Translations under genes and position numbers: made by a program
Notes under the pieces: generated by a model
What the model was told of the DNA's origin: nothing
Databases searched by the model: none
What the model saw: the letters and a program-made list of their open reading frames with translations, nothing else
Origin: Paenibacillus pinihumi DSM 23905 = JCM 16419
Lineage (GTDB): Bacteria; Bacillota; Bacilli; Paenibacillales; Paenibacillaceae
NCBI RefSeq assembly: GCF_000422505.1
Contig: NZ_KE383865.1
Span: 96,726 to 160,725 of the forward strand
Reading direction: 5' to 3'
DNA length: 64,000 nucleotides
In this document: piece after piece, positions 42,907-51,813 of the stretch
How the letters are laid out: each line of letters begins with the position of its first letter
Position numbering within the stretch: position 1 is the first letter of the stretch

Positions 42907-44063
42907 AGACATTTAAAGCTTACCAACGCGCAAACGGAGACATCGGCATCCGGAATCATTTGCTTATCATTCCTACCGTTATTTGCTCCAATCAGGTATG
43001 TAACCGGATCGTACAGATGGTTCCGGACGCTGTAGCGATCCCCCATCAGCATGGGTGCAGCCAGATCGGTGCGGATAAGGACAGAACATTTGAGGTGCTG
43101 GCGGGAACGGGCAAAAACCCGAATGTCGGCGCAGTTATCATTATCAGCCTGGGCTGTGAGGTTGTAGATCCAATCGCGCTCGCAGAGGAAATTCGCAAAA
43201 CAGGCAAGCCTGTTGAAGTATTCGATATTCAAACCGTCGGCGGCTCTGTCAAAGCCATTCAATATGGAATTGAGCTGGCGAAGCGCATGAAGGCTGATCT
43301 GGATCGCCAGGAGCGTGTCGATGTGCCGCTTAGCAAGCTGAAGGTCGGCGTAAAATGCGGCGGCTCCGACGCAACGTCCGGCCTTGCTTCCAACCCTGCG
43401 CTCGGCGTAGCGGCGGATCGGCTCATTGACGATGGCGGCACGATCGTTATCGGTGAAACAACTGAAATTATCGGTGCGGAGCATGTACTTGCAGAGCGCT
43501 GTGTAACACCGGAGATTAAAGAAAGGCTTTACTATATCGTTGACCGCTTTGAGAAAGAGGTTGACCGTATGGGTGCTGATATGCGCGGCGGTAATCCGAG
43601 CCCCGGCAATATTGCCGGCGGATTGTCTACCATTGAGGAAAAATCGCTGGGCTGCATCAGTAAATGCGGAACGTCCCCGATTCGCGGCGTCATCGAATAC
43701 GCCGAGGACATTCCGGAGACGGGGCTGTACTTCATGGATTCGCCGGGTAACGATATTGAGTGCGTATCCGGTATGGCAGCGGGCGGCGCGCACATTGTCT
43801 GCTTTACAACCGGCCGCGGTACGCCTACAGGTGCTGCAGTTATTCCGGTAATCAAAATTACAGGAAATGGCAAAATGTTCGCTCATATGGAAGATAATAT
43901 GGACGTCGATGTCAGCCAGATTCTGTCCGGCACAATGAGTATTGAAGCAAGCGGGGATGCCATCTGGAAGGAAATCCAAGAGGTTGCCGAAGGCAAGCTG
44001 ACGAAAGCGGAAATTCTGGGGCACCAGGAGTTCAGCATTAACCGTATCGGGCCTAGCTTGTAA
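42903..44063 (+). CDS. UxaA-family dehydratase, large subunit
   Basis: 386 aa. Iron-dependent dehydratase of the altronate/galactarate dehydratase family, removing water from a sugar acid to give a 2-keto-3-deoxy acid. Family features are HQHGCSQIGADKDRT (with the conserved Cys), KCGGSDATSGLASNPALG, and GCISKCGTSP near the centre. Substrate (altronate, galactonate, fuconate type) is not predictable by eye. It is translationally coupled to the SAF subunit gene. Confidence 0.92.
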   Translation: MKTFKAYQRANGDIGIRNHLLIIPTVICSNQVCNRIVQMVPDAVAIPHQHGCSQIGADKDRTFEVLAGTGKNPNVGAVIIISLGCEVVDPIALAEEIRKTGKPVEVFDIQTVGGSVKAIQYGIELAKRMKADLDRQERVDVPLSKLKVGVKCGGSDATSGLASNPALGVAADRLIDDGGTIVIGETTEIIGAEHVLAERCVTPEIKERLYYIVDRFEKEVDRMGADMRGGNPSPGNIAGGLSTIEEKSLGCISKCGTSPIRGVIEYAEDIPETGLYFMDSPGNDIECVSGMAAGGAHIVCFTTGRGTPTGAAVIPVIKITGNGKMFAHMEDNMDVDVSQILSGTMSIEASGDAIWKEIQEVAEGKLTKAEILGHQEFSINRIGPSL

Positions 44064-44091
44064 GAAGCGACTATGGGAGAGAGGTTTTAGC

Positions 44092-45189
44092 ATGAGCAAT
44101 TTGGACACGGCATGGCTGGATCTGGACTACAAGCCCGCCCTTCCGGAGAACCGGCAGATGGGCATCGGGATTGTCGGCGCCGGGGAGATCGTGGAATCCT
44201 GCCACCTTCCTGCCTACAAAATGGCGGGTTTCAAGGTCGTCGGTATCTTCGATTTAAATCAGGAGCGTTCAGCCAAGCTTGCTTCAGATTTTGGCATTGG
44301 CAAAGTGTACGGCTCTTATGAGGAACTGCTTGCCGACAGCGAGGTGCTTATTATAGATCTGGCCGTACCGGCCAAGGTACAGCCGAAGCTGGTGGAGCAG
44401 GCAGCGGGGGCCGGCAAGCATATTCTCTGTCAGAAGCCGCTGGCTGAAAGCTACGAAGAAGCAAAGGGGATTGCAGAGGTATGCCGCGCAGCTGGCATTA
44501 AGGCCGCTGTCAACCAGCAGATGCGCTGGTCCCCTGGTATCAAGGCGAGCCATACCATTATTCAGCGCGGCTGGCTCGGCGATTTGCTTCAGGCTACAAT
44601 CAGCGTCAATGTGAAGCAGGAGTTTGCCAACTGGACATTCCTGCGCGAGATTGAGACGCTCGAATTTATGTACCACAGCATTCATTACATGGATACCATC
44701 CGATATCTGTTCGGCAAGCCGGAATATATTTATGCGGACGGTGCACGCTTCCCTGGACAGCTGACCAAGGGTGAGACGAGAACGCTGCTGCATATCCGCT
44801 TTCCGGGTGAAGCCAGAGGGCTTATCCATGATAACCACAACCATATCGGTACGCAGGAGGACCGCTACGCAACCTTCCGTTTTGAGGGGACCGAAGGCAT
44901 TATCAAGGGAACGAACGGCTCCCTGTATAATTACCCGGTCGGCCGCGAGGACACGATCAGCTACTACTCCAGAAAGCTTCATCCGGATTACTGGTTCACG
45001 CCTGAACTGCACGGCAAATGGTTCCCGCATGCGTTCATGGGGACGATGGGCGAGCTGATGCTGGCGATTGAGCAGAACCGTGAGCCGTCAAACAGCGTAG
45101 AGGATAATCTGGATACCATGCGTATGGTATTTGGGGCATACACATCAATGAAGGAGAACCGTGCGGTTTACCTTTCCGAAATGAAATAA
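44092..45189 (+). CDS. Gfo/Idh/MocA family oxidoreductase
   Basis: 365 aa. The N-terminal Rossmann fold with GIGIVGAGEIVESCH and the conserved KP of CQKPLAESYEEA is present. The C-terminal substrate domain follows from about residue 150. The family oxidises sugars and sugar derivatives with NAD(P). As last gene of the cluster it could oxidise the free sugar to the lactone or acid that feeds the UxaA dehydratase. No transporter is encoded in the cluster. Confidence 0.9.
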   Translation: MSNLDTAWLDLDYKPALPENRQMGIGIVGAGEIVESCHLPAYKMAGFKVVGIFDLNQERSAKLASDFGIGKVYGSYEELLADSEVLIIDLAVPAKVQPKLVEQAAGAGKHILCQKPLAESYEEAKGIAEVCRAAGIKAAVNQQMRWSPGIKASHTIIQRGWLGDLLQATISVNVKQEFANWTFLREIETLEFMYHSIHYMDTIRYLFGKPEYIYADGARFPGQLTKGETRTLLHIRFPGEARGLIHDNHNHIGTQEDRYATFRFEGTEGIIKGTNGSLYNYPVGREDTISYYSRKLHPDYWFTPELHGKWFPHAFMGTMGELMLAIEQNREPSNSVEDNLDTMRMVFGAYTSMKENRAVYLSEMK

Positions 45190-45201
45190 TACGGCTTCAA
45201 C

Positions 45202-45247
45202 AGCCCTGTGCACAGTCATAAGTGACGAGTGCACAGGGCTTTTTTAT
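45202..45247 (+). terminator. Rho-independent terminator of the sugar-acid cluster
   Basis: AGCCCTGTGCAC (45202-45213) pairs perfectly with GTGCACAGGGCT (45229-45240), followed by TTTTTT. The next 270 bases to 45519 are AT-rich with no gene recognised and probably hold the promoter of the stalk-domain gene. Confidence 0.95.
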
Positions 45248-45519
45248 ATTTGAGGTTGGCAAAGGCATTTTGTTGCATGATGAGGATTAAAAGTCCGTTG
45301 TAAACTAACCTGGCGATAGCTCATTTTCAAGTTTATTTTTTATGGATTCTGGATTATGATGAAATTAATAGATTAGATAAAATTTCTAGTAAATCAATTA
45401 TTTCTCTTTACCACTCATTTTTGTTGCAAGATAAATGGGTTGATTCATGTTTGATGCGCCGGGCTTACAGGGAGAGGGAATGGTTAAACGAAATTTAATT
45501 TCAGGAGGCGTTAGTTCAT

Positions 45520-46578
45520 ATGGACAGGCTTCATCTAAAAAAGATTGGACTTGCTTGCTTAGCAGCGGTTGTGCTTACCGCTGCTGTGCCCCTGTACGGA
45601 CCACTGAATCCTTCGGTCAGCGCTGCTGCTGCCAAGGAACAGCCGCTCAAGCTTGAGCTTGAAATTATACTTAAGCAGGGCAGCAATAAGGCGGTTGTGA
45701 ACGGCAAAGAAATGACAGTAGAGTTTGTATATGAGGTTAATGGAATTACAATGTTTCCGATCAATACGCTGATTCGGGCATTTAATCTGGATATTAAGTT
45801 TCATGGACAGAACTCGGGCTTTACCTTAACGAACAAGTCATATCATTCTTATGAAGCGCTAGTGGTATTCGGACAGAAGTCCGTGGAAATAAACGGGCAA
45901 AGCAGAGAACTCCCTGTTCCGGTGGTCAAGAAAAGTAATTCCATCATGGTCCCGCTTCGCGCATTTGCCGAGACGCTTGGTGCTTCTGTTCATTATAACA
46001 GCCAGACCAAGACAATCCGGATTACAAAAGAAGCTGAATCCCCAATTGACGGCAAGCAGCGTTTGGGCAGCAGCAAGGATAATTGGTCGATCGCAGCACC
46101 CAAACTGTGGAATAGCCAGCCTGCCGAATATGACGGCGTTTGGACATGGAGCGGTTGGCCTTACAAGGATGCGAATTCGTCTTTCTATGTTTCTGTCAAG
46201 GCAGAGGAAGGGGGAGAGCCGTTTACAGATGAGGAGGCATGGAAGCACCTGGGGGACAGGCTCCACCCGTCCATGACCGTCATTGACAAGCGTATATTTA
46301 AAGGCGAAGCAGGCTCGTTTACGGGCTTAATCGCCACTCAAAATGACGCCTTTTCCATTAGTTACAATCAATATTGGATGCTCAGGTTACCCGAGAAAAC
46401 ATACTATATCGAGATCGTTCAGGGCAATACAGGTTTAGCGGCTGAACGGGATTGGGTAACAAACCCGGTGCTGGGTTCCTTCCGTGCATCCTTTGACAAG
46501 AATGACAAGAACCTGACAGATGTGCTTTCTCTGCTGCAGGAGCAGGAACAGGTTGCACCTAAAGAGCCGCAAAGCTAG
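45520..46578 (+). CDS. Secreted protein with copper-amine-oxidase-like (stalk) domain
   Basis: 352 aa. A signal peptide with a basic start (DRLHLKK) and cleavage near SVSAAAA at about residue 38. A copper amine oxidase N-terminal-like domain runs to about 170, with the repeated PINTLIRAF and PLRAFAETLGASVHYNSQTKTI pattern typical of Paenibacillus surface proteins. A unique C-terminal domain of about 160 residues follows, with several Trp (IAAPKLWNSQ, WTWSGWPY). Copper binding is not expected. AGGAGG lies 11 bases before the ATG. Role is probably in the cell envelope. Confidence 0.8.
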   Translation: MDRLHLKKIGLACLAAVVLTAAVPLYGPLNPSVSAAAAKEQPLKLELEIILKQGSNKAVVNGKEMTVEFVYEVNGITMFPINTLIRAFNLDIKFHGQNSGFTLTNKSYHSYEALVVFGQKSVEINGQSRELPVPVVKKSNSIMVPLRAFAETLGASVHYNSQTKTIRITKEAESPIDGKQRLGSSKDNWSIAAPKLWNSQPAEYDGVWTWSGWPYKDANSSFYVSVKAEEGGEPFTDEEAWKHLGDRLHPSMTVIDKRIFKGEAGSFTGLIATQNDAFSISYNQYWMLRLPEKTYYIEIVQGNTGLAAERDWVTNPVLGSFRASFDKNDKNLTDVLSLLQEQEQVAPKEPQS

Positions 46579-46618
46579 CGAAAGCCGGGTAAGTTCCACT
46601 GAACTAATTTTCATAAAA

Positions 46619-46681
46619 AAACAGCCTGTTTAATCCGGTAATACCATTTTTGATGGCAGAGGATGCACGGGCTGTTTTTTT
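46619..46681 (+). terminator. Rho-independent terminator of the stalk-domain gene
   Basis: AAACAGCC (46619-46626) pairs with GGCTGTTT (46670-46677), with an inner CCAT/ATGG hairpin and a TTTTTTT tract. On the minus strand it could also serve the gene ending at 46725. Confidence 0.8.
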
Positions 46682-46724
46682 AGTTGGTCCTGAACGGTAT
46701 CAACTCAATGTTGACGATAGAAGT

Positions 46725-47000
46725 TTACTGTAACGGCTCTTCTTCTGAAACATTATCTTTCCCTTGGTCACCGTCATACTCCCGTTCCATACCTGCGTGC
46801 AGCTCCCGGTTCTCGTAACCGAAGCGGACAGGCGAGCGCTGATCCGCGCGCCACGGCGAACTTTTTCCAAGCGATTCCGTGAGCAGTTCGGAACCGTAAG
46901 ATCCTTCAGGGAATTCCTCCAGCGTCAGGTCATTGCGCTGGGACTCTACGGTTGCCAGATCGGTATATTTTTGCTTATCCTCGGAAATAAAACCTTCCAC
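46725..47000 (-). CDS. Small acidic cytosolic protein, unknown function
   Basis: 91 aa from a GTG with GAGGGGG eight bases upstream. Highly charged and hydrophilic, with YTDLATVESQRNDLTLEEFPEG and SSPWRADQR. It looks like a small conserved soluble protein of Paenibacillus, with no recognised domain, no Cys and no hydrophobic segment. It is co-directional with, and 44 bp behind, the DUF3055 gene, so the two are probably one transcript. Confidence 0.65.
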   Translation of the reverse strand: MEGFISEDKQKYTDLATVESQRNDLTLEEFPEGSYGSELLTESLGKSSPWRADQRSPVRFGYENRELHAGMEREYDGDQGKDNVSEEEPLQ

Positions 47001-47044
47001 TATTGGCGCCCCCTCGTACGGTCATTGTCCGTAACAGTGTGCCC

Positions 47045-47344
47045 CTAGAGATCAGAAAAATTCACAGCACCTACCACCATCGTCAAAAATTGCCCAAGCT
47101 CCTGCGCTTCTTCCTGCGTCAGTTTGAACACATATTCCAGATAACCATCTGCCTCCAGATCATCCGGTCCGATTATCGCTGTCTTCCCTGCTTGCAGATC
47201 TGTCACGAGTTTTTTGCCGTAAAAGCTGTTCGTCGTCGTAATCGCTAAATCATAGCGCTTCACGCTCGGCCCGATGAAGGTCACAAACCGGGTGCTCGTA
47301 TCCTCAGTCTTGTCTGACATAAAATCATAATCCGGTAAATCCAT
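47045..47344 (-). CDS. DUF3055 family protein
   Basis: 99 aa from ATG 47344 (GGGGGG eight bases upstream). The frame is open far upstream to 47656, but that part is AT-rich with no ribosome site and is rejected. The domain shows RFVTFIGPSVKRYDLAITT and GYLEYVFKLTQEEAQELGQF, matching the small Bacillota DUF3055 family of unknown role. Upstream (47345-47587) no other gene is seen. Confidence 0.8.
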   Translation of the reverse strand: MDLPDYDFMSDKTEDTSTRFVTFIGPSVKRYDLAITTTNSFYGKKLVTDLQAGKTAIIGPDDLEADGYLEYVFKLTQEEAQELGQFLTMVVGAVNFSDL

Positions 47345-47525
47345 TTTTGAAGCCCCCCGTTTTTTTGCAGATAGCAGTATTATACACTGATGTGAGCACA
47401 GCAAGAAAGACAAGGATATTAAAACGCGGCGGGGTTCTTTAAATTGAAGCTGCATGGTGAAACGGATGGTCCAGGCTTTGTCATATGCCCTGCATCCGCA
47501 ATGGGGGATATTTAAAATAATAAAC

Positions 47526-47628
47526 TTGTAGAAATGGATATTATTATGGTAAGATGAAATCAACCGAAAACATGTACGTAAGTGAGGGAGCACCTCCTTG
47601 TCTGAAATAGACAGGGTGGTGCTTTTTT
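47526..47628 (+). ncRNA. Orphan promoter-terminator unit: candidate small RNA or attenuated leader
   Basis: TTGTAG (47526-47531) and an extended -10 TGGTAAGAT (47547-47555) are spaced 18 bases. About 30 bases later comes a 15-bp hairpin with one mismatch. AGCACC (47589-47594) and the inner TTGTCT pair with AGACAG and GGTGCT (47618-47623), and TTTTTT follows. No plus-strand gene precedes it, so it ends an otherwise unseen transcript of about 65 nt. The next gene starts 134 bases downstream. A 12-codon frame (ATG 47572) stops inside the hairpin loop, but it has no ribosome site. It could be a free sRNA or a leader controlling the HRDC gene. Confidence 0.45.
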
Positions 47629-47761
47629 GCGTTGTTCTGCATGTTATTTCAGGCAATGGGGACAGCTATCCGGGTACTGGTTATATATCCGGTCTGAATG
47701 CTTTCAAATCCGGCGGATAATTCGTACATGACGTCTCGGTAATTCATTGGAGGTGTATGGG

Positions 47762-48757
47762 ATGCAGCATGTTTTTATGAATACAATGGAGAAGCAGTTG
47801 GAAGAAGGACGGGTTACAAGGGCACGTGTATCCATTGGCGAAGTACAGGGGCTCTGGCAGGTAGCATGGGAGCAGGAAGGTGAGGATCATCAGGGCATTT
47901 GGTTCGAAGGCTTTTCATGGGAAGAAATGCTGACAGCTTTCCGCTACGGGCTGGCAGTCAAGATGGGAGAAGGGTTCATACCGTTAGTGGATGGTCTGCT
48001 GGAGGAACGCAACACTTCTGGCAAAACTGCCGGAAAGGTATCGTATCTTCACTGCTTCGGGGAGCTGCACGCCAATCCGGAGCTGCTTGAGGAGCTCAAG
48101 ACCTGGAGGCGGCGGAAGGCTTCCGAGCAGCGAAAAGCCGCTTACCTCGTCTCCACCAACCGGATGCTGAGAATGATCAGCGCCTTTGTTCCGCAGGATG
48201 AGACGGAACTGCTGCAAATTCCCGGCTGGGGTGAGTCCAAGCATGCAGCTTACGCGGAAGAGGTACTGCTGCTCACACGCAGCTTTGAACAGCCGGCCGC
48301 CTTCCCGCTGGATTGGGTCCAGTCTGCTCTGAATCCGGGGGTGTACACTCAGTGGCTCTATAAGCAAAAGGAAGTGAAATTGAAGGAGCAGTTGGACCGC
48401 CATCAACAGAAGCGAAGAATTCTGGAGGCCGTGACGGAAGGGTGCACACTTTCGGACTTGGAACAGGAGCTTGAGCTTGGAAGAAGAGAAATCATTGAGC
48501 GGATCGAGCAACTGCAGTGGGACGGTTACGATCTGGAAGCTTTGATTGACCGTGAGCTGTCGGAAGTGTCGGATGAAGAGCTTCAGCGCATATGGGATGC
48601 CTTGTCTCTGATAGGCGATCAGTACTTGAAGCCGGTGCTGACTCAGGTATATGATGAGGAACAGCTCAAGAGCCGTCAGGTTGACCAGCTGTATGATCGT
48701 CTCCGGCTGATTCGGATACGCTATCGAAACAAACAAGCCAATAGTCAGGCTATATAA
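47762..48757 (+). CDS. HRDC-domain protein
   Basis: 331 aa from ATG 47762 (GGAGGTG seven bases upstream); a TTG at 47747 would include that site. Residues about 100-180 form an HRDC helical domain (LLEELKTWRRRKASEQRKAAYLVSTN region, then LLQIPGWGESKHAAYAEEVL), which binds nucleic acid in RecQ and RNase D. The C-terminus (about 220-320) is a helix-turn-helix-like bundle of the RecQ-C type. No helicase or nuclease motor is present, so it is an accessory nucleic-acid-binding protein. An orphan terminator lies in its upstream region. Confidence 0.82.
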   Translation: MQHVFMNTMEKQLEEGRVTRARVSIGEVQGLWQVAWEQEGEDHQGIWFEGFSWEEMLTAFRYGLAVKMGEGFIPLVDGLLEERNTSGKTAGKVSYLHCFGELHANPELLEELKTWRRRKASEQRKAAYLVSTNRMLRMISAFVPQDETELLQIPGWGESKHAAYAEEVLLLTRSFEQPAAFPLDWVQSALNPGVYTQWLYKQKEVKLKEQLDRHQQKRRILEAVTEGCTLSDLEQELELGRREIIERIEQLQWDGYDLEALIDRELSEVSDEELQRIWDALSLIGDQYLKPVLTQVYDEEQLKSRQVDQLYDRLRLIRIRYRNKQANSQAI

Positions 48758-48882
48758 CCGGGACTTTGGTCGTGTTTATTGGTTTATCTGGCAGAAGATA
48801 GTATACTTGACCTAATTTATTAAGTATAATATAACTAAATAGGCATGCCAATTATGCGAATACAAAGGGGCGCTTCCAATTG

Positions 48883-49341
48883 ATGAAGGCAGAATTTATT
48901 AATCCGTTTCTCGAGTCGGCAAAAATCGTCATAGAGCAAATGATTATGATTCGGCCTGAAACAGGAGAACTCCAAGTGAAGGATGTCCGCATGGTTGAGG
49001 AATACATCTGGATACATATTGGGATGTCGGGGCAGATTGCCGGTGATGTTATGTTTGGGCTAAGTGAGCAGGTCGCACTCAAGATCGTTTCGGCGATGAT
49101 GGGCGGATATGTCATTACGGAAATTGATGAGATGAGCAAAAGCGCCATTTCGGAATTGGGGAATATGATAAGCGGCAATGCGAGCACGTTGCTGTTCAAC
49201 CAGGGTGTGAAGGTGGATATTACGCCTCCAAAGGTGCTTTCATATGTACAAGCTTCCGGCGAACTTCCGTCTCGCGCTTTGACGATTCCGCTGATTATGG
49301 ACGGAATTGGCGAGCTGGATATTCAGGTTTTAATCGCATAG
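48883..49341 (+). CDS. cheX: CheX-like chemotaxis phosphatase
   Basis: 152 aa. CheX dephosphorylates CheY~P. The catalytic E-x2-N helix is visible in SAISELGNMISGNASTLL. The preceding sheet (VMFGLSEQVALKIVSAMMGG) is typical. The start is ATG 48883 or TTG 48880, with AAAGGGG upstream. It is a single gene far from any che operon, so the partner CheY must be encoded elsewhere. A terminator follows. Confidence 0.85.
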   Translation: MKAEFINPFLESAKIVIEQMIMIRPETGELQVKDVRMVEEYIWIHIGMSGQIAGDVMFGLSEQVALKIVSAMMGGYVITEIDEMSKSAISELGNMISGNASTLLFNQGVKVDITPPKVLSYVQASGELPSRALTIPLIMDGIGELDIQVLIA

Positions 49342-49353
49342 ATAGATCGTTCA

Positions 49354-49379
49354 GGGCTCCTGTTACGGGGCCCTTTTTT
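49354..49379 (+). terminator. Rho-independent terminator of cheX
   Basis: GGGCTCC (49354-49360) pairs with GGGGCCC (49367-49373), followed by TTTTTT. Confidence 0.85.
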
Positions 49380-49466
49380 AATTTTTTGCAGGAATGCCTG
49401 CGTAATCCTGTGTTGTGCTTTGCGTATTTACGGGGTTATACAGTAAACTGTTGTTAGGTGATGAAC

Positions 49467-50240
49467 ATGGTGAAAGGGAAAAAAGTGGTCATAACAGGTG
49501 CGACCAGCGGTATCGGTCTGCTCCTGGCCCGGATGCTCTCAGAGAGGGGCGCTATTCCGATTATTACAGGGCGGAGCAGTGTCAAGCTGGCAGAAGCAAT
49601 GAAGTCCATCCCAGGCGAACATAAGGGCTATGTGATGGATGTGACCAGCCAGGAGCAGGTGGATGCCGTCATGGCTCAAATTATGGCCGATAACCATGGC
49701 ATTGATATTTTGATCAACAATGCCGGATTCGGACGATTTGAGAAAATTATGGATGCGCCTGTAGAGCATTATGCTGAAATGATGGACACGAACTATCTGG
49801 GAATTGTCCGCTGCACGAAGGCTGTGCTGCCTGACTTTATGCGGCGTGGCGGCGGACACATCATAAATATCGCCTCGATGGCAGGTAAAATCGGAAGTGC
49901 CAAGTCGACCGGTTATACGGCGACCAAGCATGCGGTGCTGGGCTTTACCAACGCCTTGAGGGCGGAGCTTACAGGAACGGGGATTGTGGTGTCAGCCGTC
50001 AACCCGGGGCCGATTGATACGCCGTTTTTCGCAACGGCAGATCCCGGCGGGACTTATGTCAATAATGTAAAATGGTTTATGATGCCGCCCGAGAAGGTGG
50101 TACGGGCAATTATTAAAGTGATAGAACGGCGTAAGGCGGAAGTTGATCTGCCGCGTTCAGCTGCTGTCGGCATCAAGTTGTACCAATTGTTCCCCCGGTT
50201 CCTTGACCGGGTCACCGGAAGCTGGCTGAATAAAAAATAA
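49467..50240 (+). CDS. SDR-family oxidoreductase
   Basis: 257 aa from ATG 49467, with AGGTG seven bases upstream. NADP-type short-chain dehydrogenase: TGATSGIGLLLAR, NNAGFGRFEKI, catalytic Ser in ASMAGKIG and YTATKHA, and the C-terminal substrate region. The style (DltE/YqjQ-like, PGPIDTPFF) is common in Bacillota, but the substrate is unknown. It lies 26 bp ahead of a DEAD-box helicase gene. Confidence 0.85.
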   Translation: MVKGKKVVITGATSGIGLLLARMLSERGAIPIITGRSSVKLAEAMKSIPGEHKGYVMDVTSQEQVDAVMAQIMADNHGIDILINNAGFGRFEKIMDAPVEHYAEMMDTNYLGIVRCTKAVLPDFMRRGGGHIINIASMAGKIGSAKSTGYTATKHAVLGFTNALRAELTGTGIVVSAVNPGPIDTPFFATADPGGTYVNNVKWFMMPPEKVVRAIIKVIERRKAEVDLPRSAAVGIKLYQLFPRFLDRVTGSWLNKK

Positions 50241-50266
50241 TGGGAATTTAAAGGAGTTTTATCGTT

Positions 50267-51766
50267 ATGAATACATTATGGAGCAGCCTGGACATATCTG
50301 AGGAGACGATCCGGCTATTGCACGGCAATGGCATTACAGATCCAACTGCCGTTCAGGCTCAAGCCATTCCTCTGCTGCTTGGCAAGCGGGATGTGATTGC
50401 ACATTCACAGACAGGGAGCGGAAAGACACTGGCGTACCTGATTCCGACGCTGCAGCAAATGGATGCAGGAAATAAACAGGTGCAGGCTGTCATTCTGGCT
50501 CCAACGCAGGAGCTGGCGATGCAAATTGTACAAGTAGCGCGTATATACGGGGAGCCGCTTGGCATTCGCGTACAGCCTCTTATCGGAGGCGCGGCACTCA
50601 AACGCCAGATCGAAAAACTCAAGGAGCATCCTCAACTTGTCATCGGTACCCCTGGACGTATCCATGAGCTGCTGAAGCAGCGCAAACTCAAGCTGAATGC
50701 GGTGCGTACGGTTATTATAGATGAGGCGGATCAGGTATTTGACCTGGGGTCTTCCCGTGATGTGGAGCAACTGCTGTTCAACACAGGACGCGAGCGGCAG
50801 CTGGCGTTTTTCTCGGCGACTTTCCCGGCGTCTATGATTGCACTCGAGCGGCGGTGGATGAAAGATCCTGCCCGTGTTGAAGTCGAGCCGGGACAGCGGG
50901 TGGCAGCTTCAGTAGAGCATCAGTTCATCGTTTGCGACAAGCGTGACAAGGTAGAGGTAGCACGGAAATTAATTCGTTTGCTTAACCCGCGTTCTGCGCT
51001 GCTGTTTCTGAATGATACGGATAATATCAGCAACTGGGAATCGAAGCTCAGCTATTCCGGATTCGCAGTCGAAGCGCTGTATGGCGATGCAGACAAGGTG
51101 AAGCGGGCACGTACACTTGACCATTTCCGTGATGGCACCTGCCAGCTGCTGCTGGCCACAGATGTAGCGGCCAGAGGGCTGGACATTGAAAATCTTCCGC
51201 TGGTCATCAATTTGGACCCTGCTATAGATGCCGACCACTATGTTCACCGTGCCGGGAGAACGGGCCGCATGGGGCGTCCGGGAACGACAATTTCAATTAT
51301 TACACCGGATCAGCTGTTTATTATGGACAAGTTCCAGAAGCAGCTCGGCATTCGGCTTCAACAGGTCGTCATGCAGTACGGCAAGCTGGCCGATGCTTCG
51401 GAAGTGAAGAATAGCGGCAATTCCCGCCCGTCTGCCAGAAATGCAGAAGCGCCAATTACATCTGCCAAATCGCCTAAGCCTGAGAGAGAAAGGGATAATG
51501 GCGGGGGCCGTCAGGCTGCTTTGGATGAAATGGTTGCAGGAGCTGCAGGAGCCAGGAAAGAAAAAGAAGCAAGCGCCAGGAAAGAAAAAACTGCGAGTGG
51601 CAGTTCCGTGCCAGGCAAAGGTGCCGGACATTCAGCCGCCGCCAAGCCGCAGGCAAAAGCCAAGACTTCTGCCAAGGTATCAAAGGCTGTACGCGAGCGT
51701 GAACGCAAAGATAAAGGCGCGCCTAAATGGCTCAAGGCCAAACGCAGCGGGCAGGATCAATCCTAG
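50267..51766 (+). CDS. DEAD-box RNA helicase with basic low-complexity tail
   Basis: 499 aa. All core motifs are seen: Q-motif region GITDPTAVQAQAIP, Walker A SQTGSGKT, PTQEL, TPGR, IIDEAD, SAT, ATDVAARGLD and HRAGRTGR. The two RecA domains end at about 375. A Lys/Ala/Ser-rich disordered tail to 499 probably binds RNA non-specifically. The role is likely RNA unwinding in ribosome assembly or mRNA decay, as with the YfmL/CshA group. Which subtype it is cannot be settled by eye. Confidence 0.93.
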   Translation: MNTLWSSLDISEETIRLLHGNGITDPTAVQAQAIPLLLGKRDVIAHSQTGSGKTLAYLIPTLQQMDAGNKQVQAVILAPTQELAMQIVQVARIYGEPLGIRVQPLIGGAALKRQIEKLKEHPQLVIGTPGRIHELLKQRKLKLNAVRTVIIDEADQVFDLGSSRDVEQLLFNTGRERQLAFFSATFPASMIALERRWMKDPARVEVEPGQRVAASVEHQFIVCDKRDKVEVARKLIRLLNPRSALLFLNDTDNISNWESKLSYSGFAVEALYGDADKVKRARTLDHFRDGTCQLLLATDVAARGLDIENLPLVINLDPAIDADHYVHRAGRTGRMGRPGTTISIITPDQLFIMDKFQKQLGIRLQQVVMQYGKLADASEVKNSGNSRPSARNAEAPITSAKSPKPERERDNGGGRQAALDEMVAGAAGARKEKEASARKEKTASGSSVPGKGAGHSAAAKPQAKAKTSAKVSKAVRERERKDKGAPKWLKAKRSGQDQS

Positions 51767-51813
51767 TTATGATCGCATATTCGGATAAATAAGCTGGAAT
51801 GAGGTGATAGAAG

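Noticed and set aside
42738-44108. 456-codon frame on the minus strand over the UxaA genes
   Set aside because: It is the shadow of two coupled, recognised plus-strand genes.
47345-47656. N-terminal extension of the DUF3055 gene by 104 codons
   Set aside because: The upstream frame is AT-rich and lacks a Shine-Dalgarno, whereas ATG 47344 has one and gives the family length.
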